This document shows, piece after piece, positions 1-12,500 of a stretch of 64,000 nucleotides of DNA. Position numbers and translations under genes: made by a program. Numbering within the stretch: the stretch's first letter is position 1; each line of letters starts with the position of its first letter. Under the pieces are notes generated by a model, which was not told the origin of the DNA, did no database searches, and saw only the letters and a list, made by a program, of their open reading frames with translations. The DNA comes from Zeus faber (Eukaryota; Chordata; Actinopteri; Zeiformes; Zeidae): NCBI GenBank assembly GCA_960531495.1, contig OY482847.1, positions 19,125,566-19,189,565 of the forward strand, in the 5' to 3' direction.

Positions 1-453
1 CGATTGGGGGCAAGCGAATGGAGGCCCCCCCCCCCTTTGTTAGAAATAAAACCGAAATAAAAACATTTTGTTAATTTACGCGTATCAGCGCCGACATCCA
101 CCAAAAAAAAAAAAATATTCTAATTAGTAAAATACTAAGCGTGTTATCAGTACTTAGTCGGACACTACAAAAGTGAAAGTGTCTGCTTATCACGGGAGGA
201 GATAAGGAGGAGACCTTAGATCCTCCGTAACCTGCCTCCCTCCATCCGTAATAAGCACCCGTGCTGGCTGAAACTGATTAATTAGTACAGCTTCGCAATT
301 CTGACCTTGAAACACAAGAGCTAGTTTCCATCATTTATTTGAAGTTACAAGTGAGTCCTCAATGATTATGCATTAAAATATATAGGTGATGACCCATGAG
401 CGATCAAATCCGCCGTGAGCCGCTGTAATGGCCATGTGACAAGGTTTGCTGAC
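1..453 (-). other. sltm intron, left edge
   Basis: No coding exon or known repeat seen; a poly-C run sits at 27-37. The remaining C-terminal sltm exons must lie further left. Confidence 0.45.
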
Positions 454-589
454 CTGTTCTCCCATCAAAGGTCGTCCAACATTTCGTTCGTTATAATTGT
501 TCCTCCCTCGACTGGCTGAGCTCCCTCCTCTTAGTGTGGGGCCAGGGCCAGCTCTGCCTGGTCGCTCTGGGCGCATACGCACGGCTCCA
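454..589 (-). CDS. sltm: sltm exon 17
   Basis: 136 bp, acceptor ggcaaacag|TGGAGC after a long pyrimidine tract, donor GAACAG|gtcagc. Encodes [20 protein letters not shown] and continues to GRPLMGEQ. It matches VERPERSGRE..VRG of the family. It ends in phase 0; the following exon is off the window. Confidence 0.75.
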
Positions 590-3500
590 CTGTTTGCCGT
601 AAGGGGGAAAAAAATAAAAATAAAAAAATAGGTGATAAAAGGCCAACGATTGCCCGGGTCATTTGAATGCAGCTCAACCCATTTTATGCCCATTGCCCAT
701 TTAAAAAAATGAGCCAAAAAGGACCTCGATATACACAGAATCACTCATAGTATCACCCAAGCTGCAGCGAAATAATCATATCTACCAAGATCAGACCCAC
801 CAAGAGCTGAATAATATTCAGTAGAGACTACCACAGGGCAATGGCACAATCCAACTATCGACCAATAACGTGCCTCTCCACAAGTCAAGCATTTATTGTT
901 ATTTTGAATGTTCCCGAGTAGAGTGACTTGTGAAAATGTCTCTCTTCTGGAATGTTGTTTTTTTTTTTTTTTTTTAAGCTGCGGGACAAACATGGAAGCT
1001 GCTAAGTCAATCCTTTTCAGGTTCAATCCTGTATTTCGGATGAACCTATAACTGGCTTAGCTATGCATGTCTTTACATGTACATTAGTCTGATGTATACT
1101 TGCCATCGGTCGAGTAGTTTTATCAAAACAAACTTGAAGACTTATCGTACCGAATGTCTGCCTTGCTAGTGGCCATGCTGCTGTCGTTCTTCCATCCTCC
1201 GTGGCCTCCTTCTCTGAGGGAGCGGTTGTGTGACATGCCAGGCACGGTCACCCTGGCTCCGTCAGGCCGCTCCGGCATGGGCATGGGGCGTCTCTCATCT
1301 CTGTCCCTGCGGTCAGTGTCGCGGAGGTCAGCCCGAGCAGCAGGGGGCGCTTCAGCTCTGCGAACTGTGGTAAAGTTCTTAGGGTAGCGCTCGAACCCCG
1401 AGGCCTCTCTGTGCGGAGCAGGGCGAGTCTTCTTGGCTTCTGGCTCACCGTCAAAACGGTTGCGTCTGGAGCGCGGCACAGAGAAAATAATAGAGACAAA
1501 TGTCATTTTAGTTTGACTATTTTCACTGTAATCCTGGGAAAACAATAATTAAGCACGAGGTCAGCGTTGGTTCATTCTCATTGACAAACTGAACTTTACT
1601 TTCCTGTCGAAGGAATATAAAAATGTAAGCATTGTGCTTTAAGAAAAATCACAGCGTACAACCGCCTACTTCACAGTGTAAATACTTGTACCTGTCAAAG
1701 AGGCTTGTTTGTTCAGCAGCAGCCTCTGGGAAGCGACCGCCCCTGTCTCGGGCGTTGAAGTTAGAGAAACTGTTCTGCTGGCGGTTGTAGTCAGTGCCTT
1801 GGCCAAGACGAGCCTCAGATCCAGAAAACACTTTCTTGTTCCAGTAGGAATCATCTCTTTGGCAGACACATTGAGAAATTAGTGTGAGAACTTTACTCAT
1901 GAATACCACAGGGGACAGACAAATTGCATTTGTTATATAGGGGAACTACAGTGGTACTTTGACTTACGAGTTTAATTTGTTCCGTGACAATGCTCGTAAT
2001 TCAATCTGCTCGTAAAGCAAATCAAATTTCCCCATTGAAATTAATTGAAATGCCACTAATCCGTTCCAGCCCCCCAAAAAAACACCACATTTTTCTGTTA
2101 CGTGTTTTTAAATAAGAAAAATGCTTTTATAAATAACAAATATTATACTAAAACATAATAAAGCATAAAAGAGAATTTAAAGAAATAAACTGGTTTTATA
2201 CAGTGTATTTACCTTGGAGATCAGACGACTTGGACTAACGGAAGATGCTGGCGGAGGTGGGGGGTGGAGGAGATAGGCGGAAGAGGTTGGAGGAGTTTGT
2301 TTCATGCTTTTTCAGTCGCTTTCATTTGTTGCGACACTTTATTGCTGAACTTCATTGCTACAATTTATTTATTTTCAGTTCACTTTCGCTTAACTTAAAA
2401 AAATTTGCCAAATCCATCACACGCACACCTTGCTCATGTTTTTCAATGATTTCATGCTTTAATTCAATAGACATCATCCGCTTCCTCTTAGGACTTACTT
2501 TCTTAGGATCCATGGTTTGAAAAAATAAAAAATAAATTTGGCAAAATAACGGCACAAAAACCACAAAACGAACACAAAACACAAAAGAGACGCTTCCACG
2601 GTCAGGTAACCACGTGAAGTGAAAGAGTGAGATGCAGGCTGCTGCTCGCAAATCAATACAAAAAAATCATTTTAAAAATCAACAGAACGACGGCTTGTAA
2701 CTCGGAAAACTCGTATGTTAGTGTACTCGTAAATCAAGGTACCACTGTATATGGAAAAATATTAGTTGCCCTTTTTTAAAATCTTTGGATAACTGAAGTG
2801 AAGACAAAGTGTAGGCCATTGAATGCATCCACTGTATTTTGTAGTCTGCACCTTGAGTCCAAAGGGCAAGTAAAGACCATCAAATGCCTAATGCAGTCCA
2901 AAACTATGGACACAAATATTGACACTGATTTCCCCCCCCCCCCTTCTTCCTTCAATCATGGGATTTTCCCGCTCATTAAAAAAAGGTATTGTGCATATAC
3001 ACAGATCAGCCACAACATTAAAACCACCACTAATAACCACTAATATTGTGTTGCCACTCTCGTGCCGCCAAAACAGCTCTGACCCGTGGAGGCATGGACT
3101 CTACAAGACCTCTGAAGGTGTCCTGTGGTATCTGGCACCAAGACTATAGCAGCAGATCCTTTAAATCCTGAAAGTTGTGAGGTGGGGCCCCCATGGATCA
3201 GGCTTATTGTTCCAGCACATCCCCCAGACGCTCAATCGGATCGGACTCTAACCCTGCCATCCACATGTCAAAGTAAACGTGATTCATCAGACCAGGCCAA
3301 CTTCTTCGATTGCTCTATGGTCCAGTTTTGATGCTCACGTGCCCGTTGTTGCCGCTTCTTTTGGTATACCGGTCTGCAGCTACACAGCAAGCTGCGATGC
3401 ACTGTGTGTTCTGACACCTTTCTATCACAGCAACATTAACTTTTTCAGCAATTTGTGCTACAGTAGCACATTAATAAGACCATGACCCTGTCGCTGGTGC

Positions 3501-6500
3501 ACCGGTGTTCCTTCCTTGGACCACTTTTGGTAGTTACTAACCACTGCATACTGGAACACCCCACAAGACCTTTCATTTTAGAAATGTTCTGACGCAGTCG
3601 TCTAGCCATCACAACTTGAAACTTGTCAAAGTCACTCATCCTTACGCTTGTCAATTTTTCCTGCTTCCATCACATCAACAACTGACAGTTCACCTGCTGC
3701 CTAATATATTCTACCCCTTGACAGGTGCCATTGGAACAATATGATCAATCTTATTCAGTTTATGCCATGGGCACGCTACACGACTTTCAAAGTCATCAGA
3801 TCGCTGTACTGTTCACACTACACAACTTTATTTTGTGATCGGGAATCTTGCAGTCTTGTGTTTTGCACACTAGATGACTGAATGACTGAAGATCTTCCAC
3901 CAGGAGGAATCCCCGACCAGTCTCAGTTCTCCAAATTATGTTTTGTCACAAAAACACCGGAAATGACGTGATTCCATGCGCTGGTCTGGATTACTTTTTG
4001 TCATTAGATTCTTGATCACTGTTTAAATAACTAACAATTAAAAACCTAGAGAAGTAAAATAGGTATGTGTGTTTCTGGCAGCTGCTCAGTGCACGCCCGT
4101 CTTCCCATCTTGAGTTCACCCTCCCCCCACTCCGTGTCTGCTCTCAATGGCTCTAGCTTGTTGCGTCAACCCCGACATGGCCAGATTTTAAACCCGCTTG
4201 ATAGCTGTGATATCAGGGGCTTTGTTCGGAGCTCTCCAAAAACCTGTCGGCGAGTGGAAAATCAGACCAGAATCACATATTCTGAACTTGGCATTACCTG
4301 TCAGTGATTTTAATGTTGTGGCTGATCGGTGTATATCTATCTTAGGTGTCATCTGGTGAAGGCTACAGAAACCCTTGGTTAAAAGGAAGATCATTTTTTT
4401 CTTGCATTATTCTTTTGAGTTTCTACCATAGCCATTAAAGTGAAAAAATCAACAATGACATAAGGCATTTGAGCAAAGAAATACAAAAATAAAATTGCAG
4501 GTTTTGAGAATAATATGTAGCTCCCTGATTGGTTATTATTTTGTCTATCACTTTGTATAATAACGGTTCAATCCAGGAGTGTTGCAGCACTGTTGACAGC
4601 TAATTTTGTTCAGACTGTGGCGGACTGCCAGTAACAAACATGTTATGAGCAGGCCACAGACTTCAGCGGTTATGTTTTAAATTCGGTATTTCTCCAAAGA
4701 TTGTTTTACATTGACTGACTATTTGTAATTTCACTTGTATTACCACACTCTCTTGGAACCTGGCAACATGGAAGAACCTAAAACCATGACCACCAAAGAA
4801 AGTGAGGCTTTCACGCCAAAATCCAGTATGCATGTACCTGTGTTCCACATCGCGGCCCCTTTTCAGGTTGTTTCTTTTCTCCTGCTCGTAACGGAGCTGC
4901 TCCTGTTTCCTTCGCAGTTGCTCGCGTTCTCGGGCCAGTCGTTCTGACTCCTTGCGCCTTTCCTGAATCAAAATTTGCAGAGAAAGAAAGCTCTAATGAG
5001 TTTTATGTATGCAACCCAGCAATTAAAGAGTCAGTATAATTTTTTTACATTTCCGGATGCCACCACCATACAAATGGGTACGAATTATAAATTAAAAAGT
5101 GTGTTAATTCATTAACAAATTACATCACTGTATGATCCACAAGATAAAATAACATACTAATGATTACTGCAGTATTAACTTATATTTCCTCCAAACCAAA
5201 TTGGTGCAGATACTTATTTAATTATCATTGTTTTTTTAAATGCATGGTAACTTGAACGTTGTAAACTGTACCTGTACAATACGGAGGCTCTCTCTTTCCA
5301 GCCTCTCCCTTTCCAAGCGCTCCCTTTCAAGTTTTTGTCTTTCCATCTCAAGCCGTTGGCGTTCCCTGAGGAGGTTCTCTCTTTCTTCGCGCTCCCGCAT
5401 CAGATGAATGCGTCGTTCACGTTCTGCCATCTCACGCCGCCTAAAAGTATAAAGGAAACGCCAAACTAAAACAGATATATAAAGACGTAGTTTTTATTTG
5501 AGGGGAAAAAAAACGGGGGAAACAAAGGCTGGGTAGAGTTTGATTTCTTCTCATTGTAGTGGTCAGGGTGATATCTATCTATAGTTGAGTATTTGGAATA
5601 ATGGGTTGGAAGAGAAGGCCACCTGCGTAACTCCACGGCCCGGCGGATACGCTCCATTCGTTCACGCATCTTCTGCTCCTTCATCTTCTCAAAGGGAAGA
5701 ATGTCTGTGCCGCCGTCTTTATTCTGGAAAGGCCGTCTTTCTTTTATCATCTGTAACTGTAAGATGACAAGCAATTTAAGGCCAAATCAACAACAACAAA
5801 AAAATGCAAATAAGTCTCATGCCAAATATTGCAAAAGTGTAAAACCTCTTCGGGAGGGAGGAAACATCTGGGTCGCCGAATATTATTCATTACATTGGGA
5901 AAGCCAGGCTGAAAAGGGACACAATCATATTTAGCATTCCTTAATGTCAGTGAATCCTATTACTCAATTTTAAAACATAAATAATAATAATGCTACAAAT
6001 TACTTTTTCAAAATTTCTCCCCCTTCTGAAAGGTTGTCGCATTTTGTGGCAGTTGGGATCTCCTTTGGGATGATTCACCACCACCGTTCCAGGACTCTTT
6101 GTTCCTAAAAAAAAGTAAACAAACAAAACATTTTCAATCCACCTGCGCACACACATGGAAGAGAAAGTTCTTACATTTCTACCTTCTGATAACACAATGA
6201 AACTTACGAGTTTGCTTTTTATCATCTTTCTTGGAGAAATCTTGGTCTGAGCTGGATGGATCTGTCTCCGACTTTCCACTTTTAGACAAATCATTGTCTT
6301 TTTCTGAAGGTTTGTCTGACTTCTTATCATCGTTTTTGGATAAAGGTGAGGTTCTTTTAGAATAAGGAAAAGTATAGGTCTTTTAGGTATTTTTCTTTTT
6401 CAACTGAAAGCAATGGGATTTCTTTTGCAATTTTTCCTGTCACCCACTTGTTATTTGATTTTATTCCTGCGGAGGTGCGTTTGTCACTTGATTTGCTGGA

Positions 6501-9500
6501 GCTCGTTTTGTCCTCTGTTTCCTTCTTTGACGGTTCTTTCTTGAACGGATCACTTTTTGCCTAAAAACACAGCGGGAATCGGTCACATTTTTTAATAAAT
6601 TGAAATGCAGGTAGCATAATTAACTCTGGAGACAGATATGGATAACAATACTGTACAATCAAATGAGAGAATGTTTTTATCACCAAGCTGCTTCCATTCC
6701 AATGTTTTGCTTGCCAGCTCACCTTTTCAACATATATCTGTTGTCCGTGGAGGTCTGTCCTATCCAGGAGGGAAATGCAACGGGCCACCTCTGCACTGGA
6801 GGACATTGTCACCAAGCCGTAACACTTCGCTCCAGGACTGCGAGCATTTGTAACCACTTTGGCACTGAAAACCTGTTTGTAAGAAAGCATCATGAAGGTT
6901 TCATGCAATAAACATCGTATGCACCTTAGAAAATCCTAACATTTCCCTCAAAATGTTAAGGTTCATCATGTGTAATTGAACTGAATTGATGCCACACGTC
7001 ACATTTTCACAGCAGTGAGGCATGGAATGACTGGATGGTAAATGAGAAGCCTTGCTCTACCTTGCCATATCTTCCAAACAGGTTCTTCAGATCAGCTGCT
7101 TTGCTGTCAGATGAAAGCCCGCTCACCCATATGTTGCGAGAAGAGCTGTTGATGCTGCTGCTGGTACCGCCTAAACATATATATATAAAAAAATCCTTAG
7201 ATTCTTAGAATTTCCTTTAGATTGCAATTAATTAAAACTAGCTCATTATGGTCTTCACCTTTTTCATCCTTTGCAGGTTTTCCATCTCCATCTCTTGAAG
7301 AGCTACAAAGTAAATTTAGCAACAATGCGGAAAGACGTGAGCACAAGTAATTGAAAACCATAACCATAAACCATTTTGTTAAGACATTTTATGGAATAGA
7401 ACATCACATTAAGTATTTTTCAGGAAAAACAAATATCCCCATAGGCAAGGCGTGGTTTTGGACAAATCTCTGTAAGGCTTCTTTCACTGCTTTTCCACTG
7501 GTGAGATGGATCGGGCTGCAGCCAATTAATTCCCTCGACCAATGATATCTTCAGAAGTGTGAGCAACTTCACTGCGAATCGTTTCGGGAAAAAAAAAAAG
7601 AAAAAAAAAATCTGACATCACAGGGACTAATGCGCTTTTACAATGCCTTGTGTAGGAACTGGAAAAGGCATTAAAAGTGCTGGAAAGATGAAAAGTAACA
7701 GGTGGGTTTTTCCTCTCCTGGTAAATGCCACATTCTACTCAACTTCAAGGAATACATTATAGTAGTAAATGCCAGGATGAGGTACATCAGTGAACGTTTC
7801 CCTTACGGAAAAAAATGAAAACAAAATAAAAAAAATCTTGAGGCTACCCACAATGCTGCGTTCTTAGTGAGCTGGAACTTGGTAGTAGTAGTATCAAAGA
7901 ACTGACATAAAGACAAACCTCTTTGCTTGACCTGACGCCCCAGTAGAGGAGGGGCCTTTCTTCCCAGAATCCTTCTCCTTGTCTCCCGTTTCGGCTTTCT
8001 TCAAGGCCTCTCTGCTCTCCCTCTTCGTTGGCTCAACCTTGGGTCCATCGTCCTTCTTACCATCTCTATGGCCCTCTGTCTCTTCAACCTTCTCGTCATC
8101 ATCGGTGCCGGTTGCAGCAGAGGCCTCTGGGTCGTCAGAGCCCTTCTCAGTGTCTGCATCTAGGAGTTTCACATGTTTACCTGTTTCCAGGAGATCATCG
8201 CCATCGACATCTAGTGTGATGGCATCGTCATTCGGGATTGAGACTGATAGGTGATCGTCCTCAGCGTCTTTAGAGGCATCCATGGCTTCAGCATCCATCT
8301 CTGCTACGTCGGGCTCCCCATCGGCTTCGGGTTCAGCATCCACCTCGGCCTCGGGCTCTGAATCAGCCTCAACCACAGGATCTGACTCCTGTTCAGCCTC
8401 AGCCAGGGTCTCTGCCTCAGACACAGCCAGGCTGTCCTCACAGGTTGCAGGCTTTGAATCATCGTCAATACCATCATCTGTTCTAGTTACATCTGAGGGA
8501 TTTAATGAGGATAAACATGGCAGAACACAACTTTTAACAATATGTCGTATGTCACTTGATCTAGAAAGTTTAACAGAAAGAAAATTAAGTATTAGTGGTC
8601 ATCAAGGGCGTAGACACCACAGGGAGAAGCAAAACACACATCTGTCAGTGGGGCTCTGTTCTTCTTTCTTGCTGCGACCAAACTTGGGTCAAAATCCTTA
8701 TAGATGAGTTTGCAGTTCTGATGACGTCTCAAAAAGGTCTGGAAATTCTCAGGGAGTAACAACCTTGGTACGTGGGGTCAAACGTCATCACTCCAACAGC
8801 CAGTTCTTCCATGAGGAGAAATTCTGGACAGTCTAATAATATGGCAGGTCATCCTGATGGACATCTTCTACATCTTTACTGCCATGAACAGATGTCCTCA
8901 ATGTCTGCCTTAACCAGCAGATTTCAGAGTTTGTAAAAGGAATAAAAAATAAAACAAATCGGATCAAATTCACCTAGCAGTGTCTTGCCAAGTTGAATAT
9001 ATAATCTTTTCTTTGGTGTTAAATGGCTGCCGTGGCCAAGTCCCTGGGTCGTGCTCTTGTTGAAACGCATGCCGTGTGGTTTGTGCAGTAACAAAGGAGA
9101 GGATGCACACTGATTAGTTCCTTCAGCAGCCAATCAATGCATGCGTCTTGAGCCTGTAACAACCATCCGACTTAAAACCTCTGCACCACATCTTTAGAAC
9201 CAGTTCCAAAGTGTTGAGCAGGGCCTGAAATCTTGACGCTTCCATTCGTATGCTGGTGAAAAATGAGTCTTCCAAATAGCAGAGAAGTGTTTGATGGCCT
9301 TAATGTGTTCTTTGTGCCATTTATTGTTGCATGGCTGAGATGACGCCGATGGTGTTTCCGAATCCCTCCCCCGGGGATTACAAAGTACAACCTTAGCTTA
9401 TGACCAACGCAGCAGATGAATCCTACAATGGAGTAAGTTTCCATGGCTTCATACTAAAAGCGCTACCTGAAAAAAAATATTGGAAATTAGCAATATCCCT

Positions 9501-12500
9501 CACGGCGAACACAAACATACCTTTTTCGGATTCATCCTCCTCTGTGTCCTGAAAAAAGATGAATAAAAATGATCATCAGGCTCTTCCACTCAAGTCACTT
9601 TTTCTTCTTGCCCTCTTTGTCAATTTGTATTAGTAATCTGTATTTTGTGTAATCTGTTTCATACATGTTCAAGAGATTATTTGTCACATACATACACATA
9701 CGGTTGTACATATATGCAGTGAAATGTCATGACACCCGGTGATTACGCACAAGCTCAGAGGCCTGGGTGGAAAAGTGCCCAGGGAGTCTCAAAAAGTCAC
9801 AACCGAGTATGCCACAAGCGGACGGTCCCCAGCCAGTGATCTTTGTGCAGACAAATCCACAAAGAGTTCCATATCATACTGAAATTTACAAGAGCGGTAG
9901 TAGCAGGATCTGGGCAAGGTGAAGAAATAACGGCTATAGCTGCCAAGCAGTCATGTGGATCTCCATCGTCAGTGGTGGGGAGAATGGTAGCTGGATTAAG
10001 AACAGTGCGTCGTTTCAAAGTAGGCTTGTGCAAAATTCCATTCAGCGATCGCTGAGGGGCAGCAATTGCCAGTGACGATTTCATCAGGAAGGAGGGTTAT
10101 GCACATACAGCAGTCGTATTTACCAGCACAAAAGGGAATATACATAGGACAAGACCGTATTTATTGAAAGTGCATTGTTGACGTGCCACACCTTGATTGA
10201 GACCATTTTCCCTTCTACTTTATCTCAGCTATTGCCCTGCAAATAAAAGCCAAATTGTATAAAAAGGTAAAAATCTGATCTGATCACCTCTATGGACACA
10301 TGACTGCTGTTTTACAATAGACAATTAATCCTATTATATAATTATAGAACCCAGAATCGTGATTGTGTAACCTTGCCCATAGGTTGCCTTTAGGCTTTCA
10401 CATATTCACTTTGTTTTTAACAGAATGATCACAAGAGGATTATCTCTCCTATCATGTGAAGGACAAATCAACCCCCCTCCCTCCCATCATAGGATAAAGA
10501 AACCCCAAAAAGTCTGCACATGCCTTTTAGCATGGAAACATTTTATGTCCCTGCCAGGGCTCGAGAGTAACGGCGCCCCGTCGCTAGTCCCGAAGATAGA
10601 AAATGTGTTTGGGACAAGCAGGGATGAAAGGGATTTTTGTAAATATAGCCCCTTTCCCACATGGAATCCGTAACATTGCTGGATAATAAATATCTGGAAA
10701 AGGCGTTAGGTAGTGATTCTTACATAGGCGCCTTTACGGAAAAGTTCCGTATGGAGTCTGTTCCCACCTAAATTACTGTTTATGGATACATTATGTCATT
10801 CCTGCCCAAGAGGTATCTAATATCATGTGAGACTAGGCAACAGAATCGGTTTTTAAACCAATGCTTCGCTTCCCGTCTCCACCACCCCCTGGACACATTA
10901 ATCCTAAACCCCAAGTTATGAAATCAGTCTGATTGTTTTCAACCAGTCCTACACTCTCTGCCTCTGGAAAATGAACTTTCTCCACCCATTCTCCCTGTCC
11001 CTGTCCGTTCACACCTTTTTTCAGCTCCGCACTGCGGTGCAGCCGGAGAGCAAGCGAAGCACTTGTGCCCTATGTCCTGCACGATCGCACAGCACCCCTA
11101 ACTGTAAAAGACCTGTCTAGGGTCTGAGTGGCATACTGAAGAAGAAAAATAATAAAATGTAAGACTATAAAGACCTGTCTCCGCAGGTCTCCACATGTTT
11201 CAGTTTCTCGTCTTTGCAGCAGAGCGTCCCGGCTCGGACTCAAACATTTTTAAGAATGTTTTTTTTCTTCTTCCCGAAAACAAATATATATTTTTTACAT
11301 TTGTTTGTTATATATACACTGGTAAAAACCCACTATTTTTGCTTTATTTTGATTCCGCTCCAGCCGTTCTTTACAGAAATGTTACTGCTTCCATTCCCGC
11401 ACACTTCCATTCACAGCTGTTCTGGCAATTTGCCGGAAATTATACTACTTCGAGAGTGGGGAAATTTACGCAACATCCGACACCAGCTTCCTTTCCCACA
11501 TGGGGCCAATAAGGAACATTGCCAGTAGATTTACGGCTTTCAGTGCAGGTGGGAAAGGGGCTTATGTATGACCATCGCTGGAAAATAAACTGAACAGAAC
11601 ACTGACTACATCGGAGCGTGTCTTCTCATGCTGTTACTATAGATATGGTGGATGGCAGAGTCCTGCTGTGTGTGGCTAACGTAGCTAACAGAGGTAATAA
11701 AGCTCAGTGCTAATGGAGCAGAGTTCCTTGTCAGAGGAACATGAAGTGTTAAACAGTGGGCTTGGGCGAGATTCCAATCGGCGATTGCTGGGGGGGGGGG
11801 GAAGCGATCGGTGGGGTTCGCACACGCACATAGAACGTTATGTAACATGGAAAGTGCGGTCTCCCTATCGCAGAATGCAGGAGTTATTATTTACACAAAA
11901 ACATCCAGTTTTTACTCAATTAAGTCTCATAGCAAAGCAATGGGGAGACGTGCGTCCCGACAGGGGGAGTTACACACATGTAGGAAACAAACATTTTAAT
12001 TTTCCATCCAAGTGAGACACTAAGGAAATAAAATACATCTAAAAACTCTCTATGAGATTATATTATATATTGCTATATTATTATCACAGCATTTGCATAT
12101 AGAGCGGCAGGGAGGGAGAGGCAGAGGGAGCGAGACCCTTAATCGTAAATCGTCCCAAGCCAAATCGACTGTGAACTGCAGTTTAATGTGGCAACACAAC
12201 AAGTTTACTGTTATAATGTCAAGGTTTCAAAAAAAATGATTCAGAGTCCAAGAGGACTGGATAGGAGTCCACAGAAGAGCAGTAGACTTCTTGTTTACTG
12301 TAACACCCAAAACTCTCTATGCAGTCCCAGCTCACTCTCTTTTATGTTCTAGAGACTGCCCTGACTCTGGGACCCCACATATACCCCCATGGTGGTCATC
12401 TGACTGCCTAACGACAAATAACATTGCCTAATTGAAAATAAACATTCACATGACAACATTTACTGTAAATAAATGTACTAAAGTACTTCAGCTGTTTGGA

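Larger units (their letters stand above)
1857..4837 (-). other. sltm intron with Tigger-like and Tc1-like elements
   Basis: A 3.0-kb intron largely occupied by two DNA transposon remnants (1949-2747 and 2996-4334). No host exon is visible between VEHR and DDSYW. Confidence 0.7.

Noticed and set aside
5870-5925. Possible extra sltm exon on the minus strand
   Set aside because: An acceptor-like site exists, but including it breaks the frame between RNFEK and MIKERR.
7979-8707. Plus-strand Ser/Ala-rich frames over sltm exon 5
   Set aside because: Antisense reading of the acidic GAG/GAC-rich exon.
9797-10084. Open frame in sltm intron 3
   Set aside because: No family resemblance and no consistent splice sites; probably old repeat.
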